A DNA stretch of 64,000 nucleotides from Cohnella hashimotonis (GTDB lineage: Bacteria; Bacillota; Bacilli; Paenibacillales; Paenibacillaceae), in the NCBI RefSeq assembly GCF_030014955.1, contig NZ_JAGRPV010000001.1:4960001-5024000 (forward strand). The letters run 5' to 3'. Under the pieces are notes generated by a model, which ran no database searches, was not told the origin of the DNA, and saw nothing but the letters and a program-made list of their open reading frames with translations. A program made the translations under genes and the position numbers. Within the stretch, counting starts at the first letter, position 1. The number at the start of each line of letters is the position of its first letter. Shown here piece after piece: positions 36,633 through 45,834 of the stretch.

Positions 36633-37349
36633 TTATGTCTGCCTTCTTCCCCTCGCGCTGCGCTTCATCCCGCGGATCCGCCGCTTGGCGTCTGCGTCAA
36701 CCCGGTAGGACTCGACGATTTTCTGGAGCGACTTGTTGAACGTGAAGTCGTCGAGCCCGCAGCCCGCCAGATAGGCCTCCGTCCGCTCCGGGAACTTGAC
36801 GTAGCACATCGAGACCGCCCAGGCGACCGCCATCTTCACATAGTAGCCCTCATGCGACACCCCGTCCAACAACTGAAGCACGTCGTCCACGTAAATGTCG
36901 TCGATAAAGTGTTCGAGAAGCATAACGACGCCGAAGCGAATGTCGTATTCCCGCCCCGACTTGAGATAGGGTCGAATAAACGCCCATACGGCCGCCTGGT
37001 TAAGGCGCGCAAACTTCAGTCCGAGGCAGAACCGATCGCATACCGACCAATTGTCGATTTTAGGCACGAAATCCGCCATGTACCGAAGCCGTTCCTCCGG
37101 CTCCATGTCGGCGTATCCGATGATCATCGCCTGCAGCATGATTTCTTCGAAAAAGTCGTTTTCGGCCGCTTCGAGCCACGTCCGCCAGTCCCCTCGCGCC
37201 GCTGCGAGCGCGATTCGCCGCAGTGCCGGCAGGCGGACGCCCATCAAGTTGTCGATGTTCGGAATGAGCGACGACGCGAACTTTTGATAGCCAGGCTCCG
37301 CCAATGCCTCCAGCTGCTCTCTTACGGATGGACCGTTCATATCAGGCAT
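36633..37349 (-). CDS. AlkD-like DNA alkylation repair protein
   Basis: A 238-residue all-helical HEAT-repeat glycosylase of the AlkD family, which removes bulky or charged alkyl adducts without flipping the base. Family stretches are LPNIDN-like SLIPNIDNLMGVRLP, DFFEEIMLQAMIIGY, and DNWSVCDRF, in which the Trp and Asp occupy the active-site region. Three ATGs are close together; the second (37349) has GAGGGGG at about 6 bases and is preferred. It stands alone between a transporter operon and a regulator. It adds to the other alkylation-repair genes in the window. Confidence 0.85.
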   Translation of the reverse strand: MPDMNGPSVREQLEALAEPGYQKFASSLIPNIDNLMGVRLPALRRIALAAARGDWRTWLEAAENDFFEEIMLQAMIIGYADMEPEERLRYMADFVPKIDNWSVCDRFCLGLKFARLNQAAVWAFIRPYLKSGREYDIRFGVVMLLEHFIDDIYVDDVLQLLDGVSHEGYYVKMAVAWAVSMCYVKFPERTEAYLAGCGLDDFTFNKSLQKIVESYRVDADAKRRIRGMKRSARGRRQT

Positions 37350-37448
37350 CAGGCACCCCCTCATTTGCGCGTATCGCGATGTTCCAGACCCCCATCATAG
37401 CGCAATGCCCGCAGGATGAGACCCAAGGTTGAATAGAACCGCAAGATA

Positions 37449-38633
37449 TTAAAATGAATGGTCCGGCTCAAGTCCCGCCTCGCTTTTGCCGCCCGACTTG
37501 GGCGCCGTCGTCGACGACCGCACGATAAGCCGCGTCGGAATGCGAACCATGGTCCGCTCCTGATGGGGATCCGCGAACAACGACAGCAGGCGACCGGCTG
37601 CTTCGTAACCGATCGTCTCCCCCTGCTGAGCCACGCAAGTCGGCGGGATCCGGGCGGCGTCGGCATGGTCGTAGTCGTCGAAGAAGACGACCGACAGATC
37701 GTCGGGCACGCGCATGCCGGCCGCTTCCGCGGCGTGCAGCGCCATCTGGCCGATGCTCTCATTGACGGCGAACAAGGCGGTCACATTTGAAGAGCCCGCT
37801 AGAAAAGCCGCGATCGCATCCTGCTCCGCCCGCTCCAGCACCAAGTTGCGGTCCAGCACGACGCCGTAGTCGTTCAGCGCCTGGCGGAAGCCTTCCAACC
37901 GCTCCTCCAGGCTTGTCGTTCCTTCGTAGGGCGTCGTCACGAAGCCGATCCGCCGATGGCCGAGACGCAGCAGATGCTCCGTAGCCTCGTACGCCCCCGC
38001 GATATGATCCGAGCAGACGCAGTGGGTCGGCACGCCGCGCACGTAACGGTCGATAACGACGATCGGGTACCGGTCGAGCGTAAGCCGCAGCATTTCCTCG
38101 CTGTACGTCCTTCCTTCGGCCGGGTAGACGATCAAGCCGCGCGCGCCGGCCCGCAGCGCCTCCTGCAGCTTGACCTCCTCGATTTCCTGGGAGTCGCCCG
38201 TCGTCAGCAGCATCATTCTGTACGGAGAGGGCTCAAGCGCCCGTTCCACGCCGGCGAGCAGGCTGTTCGTCAGCATCCCCCACAGCCTCGGCAAGATGAC
38301 AGCCACCGTCTGCAGCTCTCGTTCGTCCGAGGTTCCCTTTCCCAAAGCGTACTTGGCCCGCTCGCCCGCCCCCGGTTCCTCCGAGACGAAGCTGCCTCTG
38401 CCTTGTATGCGAAAAACGACGCCCTCTTCCACCAGCTTGTCCATGGCGCCGCGAATCGTAATTCTGCTGACGTCGAACTGCTTGCAGAGCTGATTCTCGG
38501 ATGGCAGCCGCTTGCCCGGCTTCCATTTGCCCGAACGGATCTGATCGCGCACGTAGGACTCGATCTGGGCGTACAGAGGCGTCCGCTTGCTGCTCGGACG
38601 TGCCTGATCGTCCGCTTGTTCCTTGCCTTCCAC
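37449..38633 (-). CDS. GntR-LacI hybrid regulator (AraR-like architecture)
   Basis: A 394-residue repressor with an N-terminal GntR winged helix (about 18-85, LYAQIESYVRDQIRSGKW, then LPSENQLCKQFDVSRITIR) joined to a LacI-type ligand-binding domain (about 105-375, with LGHRRIGFVTTPYEG and LSVVFFDDY). The same domain order is known from AraR. I prefer the GTG at 38633, which has GGGGAGG 7 bases upstream; TTG 38651 would include that site in the coding region. It is divergent from a GH38 mannosidase and probably represses it, lifting when a mannose-type ligand binds. Confidence 0.88.
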   Translation of the reverse strand: MEGKEQADDQARPSSKRTPLYAQIESYVRDQIRSGKWKPGKRLPSENQLCKQFDVSRITIRGAMDKLVEEGVVFRIQGRGSFVSEEPGAGERAKYALGKGTSDERELQTVAVILPRLWGMLTNSLLAGVERALEPSPYRMMLLTTGDSQEIEEVKLQEALRAGARGLIVYPAEGRTYSEEMLRLTLDRYPIVVIDRYVRGVPTHCVCSDHIAGAYEATEHLLRLGHRRIGFVTTPYEGTTSLEERLEGFRQALNDYGVVLDRNLVLERAEQDAIAAFLAGSSNVTALFAVNESIGQMALHAAEAAGMRVPDDLSVVFFDDYDHADAARIPPTCVAQQGETIGYEAAGRLLSLFADPHQERTMVRIPTRLIVRSSTTAPKSGGKSEAGLEPDHSF

Positions 38634-38653
38634 GAGCACCCCTCCCCTCAAAA

Positions 38654-38670
38654 GTATGACTTTTATACAA
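38654..38670 (-). promoter_or_regulatory. Candidate operator for the GntR-LacI regulator
   Basis: On the minus strand TTGTATAAAAGTCATAC contains the inverted arms GTAT and ATAC (GTATGAC-TTTT-ATAC read on plus). A related TTGTATATTTGTATTA lies on the plus strand at 38754-38769, just before the mannosidase ribosome site. The shared TTGTATA in both halves of this divergent promoter region suggests a common repressor. Confidence 0.4.
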
Positions 38671-38782
38671 CTTTATTATCGCATCGTTCAGCTAACCGGT
38701 TTACAACAATGTCGAGCAAAGTTATGATTCGATTATAACAAGCATTTGCAATCTTGTATATTTGTATTAGGAGGTAAGCACG

Positions 38783-41533
38783 ATGAAAAAAATGGTCGCG
38801 CACATTGTTTCTCACACGCATTGGGACCGCGAATGGTATATGCCCTACGAGCGACACCACGTCAGGCTGATCGAGCTGATGGACGTGCTGCTCGATACGC
38901 TCGAGCGCGATCCCGACTATCGGAGCTTTCATCTGGACGGCCAGACGATCATCCTGGACGACTATCTCGAAGTGAGGCCCGAGATGCGCGAGCGCCTGAC
39001 CCGGCTTATTCGCGAGGGACGAATCCTGATCGGCCCCTGGTATGTGCTGCAGGACGAATTCCTGACAAGCGCCGAGGCGAATGTGCGCAACTTGCTCGTC
39101 GGCCATCACGATGCCGCCCGCTACGGTCCCGTTGCGAAAATCGGGTATTTCCCCGATTCCTTCGGCAATATGGGTCAGGCGCCTCAGCTCATGCGCCAGG
39201 CCGGAATCGCGAACGCAATCTTCGGACGGGGCGTCAAGCCGACCGGCTTCAACAACGCCGTCTCCGATTCCGCGGCTTACGAGTCCCCCTTTTCCGAGAT
39301 GATCTGGCGATCGCCGGACGGCTCGGAGGTGCTAGGCATTCTGTTCGCCAATTGGTACAACAACGGGATGGAAATTCCCGTCGATCCCGATGCAGCCCGC
39401 GTTTACTGGGACGCCAAGCTGAAGGAAGCCGAGCGTTTTGCATCCACGCCGCAGCTGCTGTTCATGAACGGATGCGATCACCAGCCTGTGCAGACCGACT
39501 TGGCAGCTGCGCTCCGCACGGCCCGCGATCTGTATCCCGGCTATGAATTCGTGCATAGCGACTTGCCTTCGTACGTGGCGGCCGTCGAGCGCGCCTCCGC
39601 ACGCGAACTGACCGTCGTCGAAGGCGAGCTGCGCAGCCAGCGTACGGACGGCTGGTTCACGCTGGCGAATACCGCCTCCAGCCGCGTGTATATCAAGCAG
39701 GCCAACGCCAAAGGCCAAATCCTGCTCGAGCGGCTCGCGGAGCCTGCGGCCGCGATCGCTGCAACGCTCGGCATGCCTCATCCGACGCCGCTCCTCGTCC
39801 ATGCCTGGCGGACGCTCATGCAAAACCATCCGCACGACAGCATCTGCGGCTGCAGCGTAGACGAAGTGCACGCGGAGATGATGACCCGCTTCGCCAAAAG
39901 CCGCCATATGGCGGAGCCGATCGTCGAGCGAAGCATCGCCCACATCGCGTCGAGTATCGACACCGCCCGGTTCGCGGGCGATGCGCACGTGCCGTTCGTC
40001 GTGTTCAACTTCGCCGGCGCCGCGCGTTCCGGGACCGTCTCCGTCGAACTCGATGTCGCCCGCCGTTCGTCCGCGGACATCGGTCCGGCTGCAGCCTACG
40101 CGGACATGGAGCTCATCCGGGTCGGCGCCGGCGCCGTCATCGACCATGAGGGCAGACCGGTGGATGCCGAGATCGAGGATCTCGGCGTCCGGTTCGGCTA
40201 CGAGCTTCCCGACGACAAGTTCAGGCAGCCGTACATGGCGAGACGAATCCGCGTCACCCTTAGCGCGGACCATGTGCCTTCCCAAGGATATCGGACCTAT
40301 GCTTGGCGTTCAGAGGATGACGCTGTCGCCGCGCCGGTCGCGGCTGCGGTCGAGCAGGAGAAAGCAGTGGACGCCTCGCCGGCGGGTCTCTCGCTGGAAA
40401 ATGAATATATAGCCGTTGCCGTCGAGCCTAACGGAAGCTTGTCGCTGACGGACAAAGAGACCGGAGAAGTTTATCGCGACCTCGGCGTTTTTGAAAATAC
40501 GGGCGATATCGGCAATGAATATGTGTATGTGCAGGACGGCGAGCGCAAGACGCTCACGACGGATACGCTGAAGGCCGAGGTGCGGCTCGTCTCGCGCAGC
40601 GCCTGGCGTACGACGGTCGAGATCGTCCATCGCTGGGAGATCCCCGCGGAAGCGGATGTCCTGCTGCAGCGCGAGCGCACGACGATGACGTTCCTCCCGG
40701 ACCGCAAGGCCGGCAGGTCGGCGCGTACGGTGCCCCTCGTCATTACGACGCTCGCCACCGTCGAGCGCGGCGTCAAAGCCTTGATGCTTAAGGTACGCTA
40801 CGAAAATCACGCCAAGGATCACCGCCTGCGCATGCGGTTCCCGACCGATGCGGCGGCATCCGGCGTTCACTATGCCGACTCGATCTTTGAGATCGCCGAG
40901 CGTCCGAACGAGCCCGCCGGGGAATGGCGCAATCCGAGCAACGCGCAGCATCAGCAGGCGTTCGCCGCACTGGACCACGGCAAGCGCGGGCTGGCCGTAG
41001 CCAATATCGGGCTGAACGAGTACGAGGCGCTTCGCGACGGCCGCGGTACGCTCGCCGTGACGCTGCTCCGCGCAGTCGGCGAGCTCGGCGATTGGGGCGT
41101 GTTTCCGACGCCGGAGGCGCAGTGCCCGGGCTCGCAAGAAGCGGAGCTTGCGATCATTCCTTACGCCGGCGCCGACGGACGTTATGCGGCAGCCCAGGAA
41201 GCGTACGCCTTCCAGGTGCCCTGGCTCGCCGTTCAAACGGATGCTCATGCCGGCTCGCTTCCGGCCGTGTACAGCCCGCTCTCCTGGACGGGCGAGCGCC
41301 TGGCGCTGACCGCTTTCAAACGAGGCATTCAGGGCGAGGATTGCTTCTACCGCTGGTTCAATATGAGCGGCGCGTCTTCATCGCTTGCGCTGCGAGCGGA
41401 ACCGGATTCGGAATGGTATTTGAGCAACGTGCTGGAAGAAGAGCTGGGCAAGCTTGTCCCCGATGCGGACGGCATTGTGCGCGTTGACGTGCGTCCCTGC
41501 GAGATCGTTACGATCGGCCGCCGACTTTCATAA
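38783..41533 (+). CDS. GH38 alpha-mannosidase
   Basis: A 916-residue cytoplasmic glycosidase of family 38 (MngB/YbgG-like). The N-terminal zinc site is SHTHWDREWY (H13, D15). The catalytic nucleophile is D125 in GYFPDSFGNMGQ. The family stretches NGCDHQP and HNHPHDSICGCS-like MQNHPHDSICGCSVD are present, followed by the long beta-sandwich C-terminal domains. AGGAGG lies 8 bases before the ATG. It is divergent from the GntR-LacI regulator and ends at a strong terminator, so it is a single-gene unit. It would trim alpha-mannosides or 2-O-mannosyl compounds after uptake. Confidence 0.92.
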   Translation: MKKMVAHIVSHTHWDREWYMPYERHHVRLIELMDVLLDTLERDPDYRSFHLDGQTIILDDYLEVRPEMRERLTRLIREGRILIGPWYVLQDEFLTSAEANVRNLLVGHHDAARYGPVAKIGYFPDSFGNMGQAPQLMRQAGIANAIFGRGVKPTGFNNAVSDSAAYESPFSEMIWRSPDGSEVLGILFANWYNNGMEIPVDPDAARVYWDAKLKEAERFASTPQLLFMNGCDHQPVQTDLAAALRTARDLYPGYEFVHSDLPSYVAAVERASARELTVVEGELRSQRTDGWFTLANTASSRVYIKQANAKGQILLERLAEPAAAIAATLGMPHPTPLLVHAWRTLMQNHPHDSICGCSVDEVHAEMMTRFAKSRHMAEPIVERSIAHIASSIDTARFAGDAHVPFVVFNFAGAARSGTVSVELDVARRSSADIGPAAAYADMELIRVGAGAVIDHEGRPVDAEIEDLGVRFGYELPDDKFRQPYMARRIRVTLSADHVPSQGYRTYAWRSEDDAVAAPVAAAVEQEKAVDASPAGLSLENEYIAVAVEPNGSLSLTDKETGEVYRDLGVFENTGDIGNEYVYVQDGERKTLTTDTLKAEVRLVSRSAWRTTVEIVHRWEIPAEADVLLQRERTTMTFLPDRKAGRSARTVPLVITTLATVERGVKALMLKVRYENHAKDHRLRMRFPTDAAASGVHYADSIFEIAERPNEPAGEWRNPSNAQHQQAFAALDHGKRGLAVANIGLNEYEALRDGRGTLAVTLLRAVGELGDWGVFPTPEAQCPGSQEAELAIIPYAGADGRYAAAQEAYAFQVPWLAVQTDAHAGSLPAVYSPLSWTGERLALTAFKRGIQGEDCFYRWFNMSGASSSLALRAEPDSEWYLSNVLEEELGKLVPDADGIVRVDVRPCEIVTIGRRLS

Positions 41534-41593
41534 CGCACTAACGCAATAACTCAGTAACGCAAAAACGCATATAACCACCTCCGGCCCCTTGAT

Positions 41594-41636
41594 GCGGCCG
41601 CCCGACAGATCTGACGATCCGGGCGGCCGCTTTTTG
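41594..41636 (+). terminator. Rho-independent terminator after GH38
   Basis: GCGGCCGCCCG and CGGGCGGCCGC form a perfect 11-bp stem followed by TTTTT. The 60 bp before it contains several ACGCA/TAACGCA copies of no evident role. Confidence 0.93.
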
Positions 41637-41727
41637 TGCGTCGGGACGATCCGAACGAACATACGGCCGTCCCCCGGCTCGTACAATAGTGTATCTGCGA
41701 GTCTATCAAGAAACGGGGGGCAAGCGC

Positions 41728-42093
41728 ATGCGTATTCATTCCGGCGGGTTCGAAGTCGTCTATCACGGCAGGGTGTTCGCCTACAAGATGAATCCGATCG
41801 AGATTACGTTGTCCGAAGAAAACGATCCGCTCACGTTTTTGTTTTGCGTCGAAAACGAGCCGGAACGGGACGACTTCGAGACGGACATCCGGCTCGTGCA
41901 GCACAATAAAGTCCGAATCGCCTGCATCAACTTCCCGAGAGGCAAGCCGACGGGCAACGACGATATGATCCATATCGGCGTATTGAACAATCGCAGGCTT
42001 TCCTTGAGCTACGAAGTAACGATCAATTACGAAGCGAGCGCCTGGGTGCTGTCCTTTACGTTTTTCGCCGGCGAGGGGGTCCAGGGTCCGTGA
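41728..42093 (+). CDS. Hypothetical protein, first of a two-gene unit
   Basis: A 121-residue soluble protein predicted to be all beta, from its alternating hydrophobic pattern (GFEVVYHGRVFAYKM, then LSLSYEVTINYEASAWVLSF). It may belong to a small DUF family seen next to membrane proteins, but I cannot name it with confidence. A GGGGGG site lies 7 bases before the ATG, which I prefer to one 39 bases earlier. Its stop overlaps the start of the next gene (GTGA), so the pair is translationally coupled. Function unknown. Confidence 0.7.
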   Translation: MRIHSGGFEVVYHGRVFAYKMNPIEITLSEENDPLTFLFCVENEPERDDFETDIRLVQHNKVRIACINFPRGKPTGNDDMIHIGVLNNRRLSLSYEVTINYEASAWVLSFTFFAGEGVQGP

Positions 42094-42419
42094 ATAAAAT
42101 CGAGATCCAAGATCCTAAAGTGGCCAGTAAAATTATCGCGGCGAACGCCGAGAGCGAAAAGCGAAAAGCCGAGCTTGGTTTTTTGGGACGGTTTTTCGGC
42201 TCCGGGGAAAACGTAAGGCTCTATATCGTCGGCACGATCGCGCTCGGCGTGCTGCTCATTGCACTCGTCTATACGCTTGTCCCTGAGCAGAGCAGGTCTC
42301 CGGACTTCGGCTTGAAGGACCTGTGGACGCTCGTCGTGCTCCCGGTGGAGTCCACGATCATCGGCTACTTGATCGGATCGAGAACGGGCGAGGCCGCCGA
42401 GAAGAAACAGACGCCTTGA
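42090..42419 (+). CDS. Small membrane protein coupled to the preceding gene (GTG start)
   Basis: A 109-residue protein. Residues 1-45 are charged and cytoplasmic. Hydrophobic segments lie at about 45-65 (YIVGTIALGVLLIALVY) and 80-98, the second shorter (LWTLVVLPVESTIIGYLIG). The GTG start is inside the stop of the upstream gene. It may act as membrane anchor or effector for its beta-rich partner. I recognise no family. A short terminator follows at 42529 after about 100 bp of A-rich imperfect repeats based on CTGAAAAC. Confidence 0.7.
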   Translation: MNKIEIQDPKVASKIIAANAESEKRKAELGFLGRFFGSGENVRLYIVGTIALGVLLIALVYTLVPEQSRSPDFGLKDLWTLVVLPVESTIIGYLIGSRTGEAAEKKQTP

Positions 42420-42528
42420 GGGAAAACAGTATCTTTCAAACAAACAGAACCCTGAAAACCGAATCCCTGAAACAGAATCTCTGAAAACAAACAGATCCTT
42501 GAAAACAAACCGGATAGCCAAGACAATC

Positions 42529-42551
42529 GCCGCGAAGCATGCGGCTTTTTT
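42529..42551 (+). terminator. Rho-independent terminator
   Basis: GCCGC-GAAGCAT-GCGGC is followed by TTTTTT. It ends the small two-gene unit. Confidence 0.8.
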
Positions 42552-42575
42552 ACTGCAGAAGCGGTTGGCACCGTA

Positions 42576-43388
42576 TTAACGATTGTTGAGGCGCGTGCCC
42601 CCGAAGGCCTGCCGATATGCGGTCGGCGTCACGCCCGCGAGCCGCTTGAACCACTTGGCGAACTGCTTGTCGTCGCCGAAGCCGACGCGGCCCGCAATTT
42701 CCTTGACCCCAAGCTTGCCGCCCGCCAGCAGCTCCTTCGCCGCATCCAGCTTCAGGCCGTGAATGTAATCGAGCAGACCCGATCCGAATCGCCGCTTGAA
42801 CATACGGGACAGGTAGTCTTTGTTGTACCCGATATGGTCGGCAATCCGGCCGACCGTGATGTCCGGGTCCAGCGCGTGAAGGCGCGTCCATGCCAGCAGC
42901 TCGTGGAGCTGGGCGTCCATCGCGGGCCTGCCGTCCGAATCCTGCAGCTGGTCGGCGAGCTCGATTAGCAGGCAAGTCAGAAAGTAATCGCCCGCTCCCC
43001 GAATACGGTAACCGCCATTGGCGGCATGCAGCAGCTGTCGCGCCAATATATGCACCCGGCTCGGATTCGGGCAGCTTGCGTACCGCGGCATCTGACCCGC
43101 GGGAACCTCGTTCCCCGCTTCGGGAACGAAAAAGTGAAACCAATAAAAAGAGACGCCCGGCGTGGAAAGCCGGTAGCCCCGATGGCGCTCTCCGGGCATG
43201 AGAAATAATACTTCTCCTGCCCGCACCTCATACATGTTGCCGCCCGTCTCCATAAAGACGACGCCTGAAACCCCGACAATCAATTCATAGTCCGCAATCG
43301 TGCGGTCCATATGCGACCAGGTCTCGTCCGACAGGAAGTGCCCGCCCATTTGCAAGCGATAGGGCTCGTGCAAGTATAAAGACAGCAT
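42576..43388 (-). CDS. AraC family transcriptional regulator
   Basis: A 270-residue regulator. The cupin sensor covers about 10-110 (with VRAGEVLFLMPGERHRGY) and the AraC DNA-binding domain about 170-262 (VGRIADHIGYNKDYLSRMFK, then VKEIAGRVGFGDDKQFAKWF). AAGGAGG lies 6 bases before the ATG at 43388; an upstream extension lacks a site. It is divergent from the GH127 enzyme across 170 bp and is the obvious candidate regulator for it. Confidence 0.9.
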   Translation of the reverse strand: MLSLYLHEPYRLQMGGHFLSDETWSHMDRTIADYELIVGVSGVVFMETGGNMYEVRAGEVLFLMPGERHRGYRLSTPGVSFYWFHFFVPEAGNEVPAGQMPRYASCPNPSRVHILARQLLHAANGGYRIRGAGDYFLTCLLIELADQLQDSDGRPAMDAQLHELLAWTRLHALDPDITVGRIADHIGYNKDYLSRMFKRRFGSGLLDYIHGLKLDAAKELLAGGKLGVKEIAGRVGFGDDKQFAKWFKRLAGVTPTAYRQAFGGTRLNNR

Positions 43389-43557
43389 GCCGTTCCTCCT
43401 TGTCTCTTGGTCCACGCGCGCTATTTGAGGTCAGTTTTTGACACCTATTATACCTGATCGCCTACCGACAAGGGAGCCTGGACTGTCTTAAAATAGGGAA
43501 ACATCGAATCGCGGTTCGATGCGCGGCGCGATTGGATGACAAATTCCTTTATGGAGC

Positions 43558-45543
43558 GTGAATGAATTGACTCTGCAGAACCAGACTGCCTTCCCCCGCC
43601 CCATTGCGCTTAAAAATGTCAGTATAAAGGACGACTATTGGTCCCCCTATATCGAACTTGTGCGCAATACGGTCATTCCTTATCAATGGGAGGCGCTTAA
43701 CGACCGCGTCGCCGATGCGGAGCCGAGCCATGCGATCCGGAATTTCCGCATCGCGGCCGGCTTGGAGGAAGGCGCGTTCGGCGGTTTCGTCTTTCAGGAT
43801 ACGGATTTGTACAAATGGCTCGAAGCCGTCGGCTATGCGCTGGCCGCGTCGCCGGACGCCGATCTGGAGCGGCTCGCGGACGAGGCGATCGCGCTTGTCG
43901 CAGCCGCGCAGCAGGAGGACGGCTATCTGAACACCTATTTTACCGTAGCCGAGCCGGGCAAGCGTTGGACGAACCTCACGGACTGCCATGAGTTGTATTC
44001 CGCCGGCCACCTCATCGAAGCCGCGGTCTCCTACGCCGGCGCGACAGGCAAAAAAGCGCTGCTCGACGTCGCCTGCCGCCTAGCCAATCATATCGACGCG
44101 ACATTCGGAGAACGTCCCGGTCAGATTCGGGGCTACGATGGCCACCAGGAGATCGAGCTGGCGCTCGTGAAGCTGTACGAGGCGACCGGCGACCGGCGTT
44201 ATTTAGACTTGGCCGGCTTTTTTATCGACGAACGCGGACGGCAGCCGAGCTTTTTCCATCATGAATGGGAGGCGCGGGGCCGCGCCTCTTACTGGACGCC
44301 CGGCGTCGTTCAGCAGACGCCGCCGTCGCTGTCCTATCATCAGGCGGACAAGCCCGTCCGCGAGCAGGAGTTCGCGACAGGGCATGCCGTGCGCGCGATG
44401 TATATGTATGCCGCAATGGCCGATCTGGCTGTCCGAAACGGCGACGAGAGCCTGCTCGCCGCCTGCAGGCGGCTGTGGGCCAACACGGTCCGCAAGCAGA
44501 TGTACGTAAACGGCAGCATTGGCTCCACGCACCACGGCGAGGCTTTTACGTTCGACTACGACCTGCCCAACGACACGAACTATTCGGAAACTTGCGCGTC
44601 GATCGGCTTGATGATGTTCGCCCAGCGCATGCTGCAAAACGAAGCCAAGGGCGAGTACGGCGACGTGATGGAGCGCGCGCTTTACAATACCGTAACGGCC
44701 GGCATGGCGACCGACGGCAAGCACTTCTTTTATGTCAACCCGATGGAAGTATGGCCGGCGGCAAGTGCGGGCAATCCGGGCAAACACCATGTGAAGGCCG
44801 TGCGGCAAAAATGGTATGGCTGCGCCTGCTGTCCGCCCAACGTTGCCCGCCTGCTCTCCTCGCTCGGCCATTATGCTTTCGCGGCGGGCCAGGACACGCT
44901 TTATGCGCATCTGCACATCGGCGCCGAGGCGAAGCTGACGCTGGCCGGGCGGCAAGTCGCCGTTCGCATGAAGAGCCGGTTGCCATGGGCGGGCGAGGTC
45001 GGACTCACGATCGCCGAAGCCTCGGGAACCGGAGACTTTACGCTTGCCGTCCGGGTGCCCGCCTGGTCGGAGCGCACCTCGTTCACCGTGAACGGAGAAC
45101 CGGCTACGCCCGAGATCAAAGACGGCTACGCATACTTGCGCCGTGATTGGCAGGCGGGCGACGTATTCGGCATGACGCTGGACATGCGTCCCCGTCGAAT
45201 CTATGCCGCCGCCGAGGTGCGCGCGAACGCCGGCCGCGTCGCGCTGCAGCGCGGTCCGCTCGTCTATTGCCTGGAGGAAGCGGACAACGGCGCTCCGCTG
45301 GCCGGATTGGCGATTCGTGCAGGAGCCGAGCTTCGCGAAGTGCCCGGTGAAGGGCGCCTGACCGGCGCCGTGCTGCTCGAGACCGATGGCTTGCGGCTCG
45401 AAGCGCCTGCGAACGCGGGCGGCGCCTTGTATCGCGCAGAACCGCCGGTGCGGACGCCGCAGCGGATCGTGGCCGTGCCTTATACGCTGTGGGGCAACCG
45501 CGAGCCGGGCGAAATGCAGGTTTGGGTTCGCGAAGAGCCGTAA
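43558..45543 (+). CDS. GH127 beta-L-arabinofuranosidase-like enzyme
   Basis: A 661-residue cytoplasmic enzyme of family 127 (formerly DUF1680). The alpha/alpha barrel covers about 20-440. The zinc-thiolate site is seen in YSETCASIG (E344, C346) and YGCACCPPNVARLL (C422, C424, C425), as in the cysteine-nucleophile arabinofuranosidase HypBA1. Beta domains follow. The start is uncertain: GTG 43558 is very close to GGAG, and TTG at 43567, three codons later, has better spacing. The enzyme would release L-arabinofuranose from plant glycoprotein or pectin side chains. It is divergent from an AraC regulator. Confidence 0.9.
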   Translation: MNELTLQNQTAFPRPIALKNVSIKDDYWSPYIELVRNTVIPYQWEALNDRVADAEPSHAIRNFRIAAGLEEGAFGGFVFQDTDLYKWLEAVGYALAASPDADLERLADEAIALVAAAQQEDGYLNTYFTVAEPGKRWTNLTDCHELYSAGHLIEAAVSYAGATGKKALLDVACRLANHIDATFGERPGQIRGYDGHQEIELALVKLYEATGDRRYLDLAGFFIDERGRQPSFFHHEWEARGRASYWTPGVVQQTPPSLSYHQADKPVREQEFATGHAVRAMYMYAAMADLAVRNGDESLLAACRRLWANTVRKQMYVNGSIGSTHHGEAFTFDYDLPNDTNYSETCASIGLMMFAQRMLQNEAKGEYGDVMERALYNTVTAGMATDGKHFFYVNPMEVWPAASAGNPGKHHVKAVRQKWYGCACCPPNVARLLSSLGHYAFAAGQDTLYAHLHIGAEAKLTLAGRQVAVRMKSRLPWAGEVGLTIAEASGTGDFTLAVRVPAWSERTSFTVNGEPATPEIKDGYAYLRRDWQAGDVFGMTLDMRPRRIYAAAEVRANAGRVALQRGPLVYCLEEADNGAPLAGLAIRAGAELREVPGEGRLTGAVLLETDGLRLEAPANAGGALYRAEPPVRTPQRIVAVPYTLWGNREPGEMQVWVREEP

Positions 45544-45606
45544 ACGGAAACCGTCATATACGCGCTAGTCTGACACTGCATGCTCCCTAGACCATACTTC
45601 CCCAAA

Positions 45607-45631
45607 CCCTAGCGCAAAATTTGCGCTAGGG
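45607..45631. repeat. Perfect 25-bp palindrome
   Basis: CCCTAGCGCAAA and TTTGCGCTAGGG flank a single A. It has no T-run on either side, so it is not a typical terminator. A shorter relative (AGCGCAA-AA-TTGCGCT) lies 54 bp downstream. Both are in the gap between the GH127 gene and the ABC transporter. Confidence 0.8.
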
Positions 45632-45684
45632 TGACGCTTGGCACCTCCTCGCGCACGCACACGTCTCCTCCATAGCAACGTCAT

Positions 45685-45705
45685 AGCGCAAAATTGCGCT
45701 TTTTC
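45685..45705 (+). terminator. Likely terminator related to the 25-bp palindrome
   Basis: AGCGCAA-AA-TTGCGCT, a 7-bp stem with a 2-base centre, is followed by TTTTT. The tight centre would open into a small loop. It shares the core GCGCAAAA with the palindrome at 45607. Confidence 0.6.
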
Positions 45706-45834
45706 CGCTTTGCCGACCCTGCTTGTACAGATACTTGCCCCGCAATCGCGCGGCCCGGCTAATTGTGCAAGAAATGGGCATACTACCCGCACTATCGCTC
45801 GCTTGGACGGGCAAACGGCGGGGAGCGAACGCGC

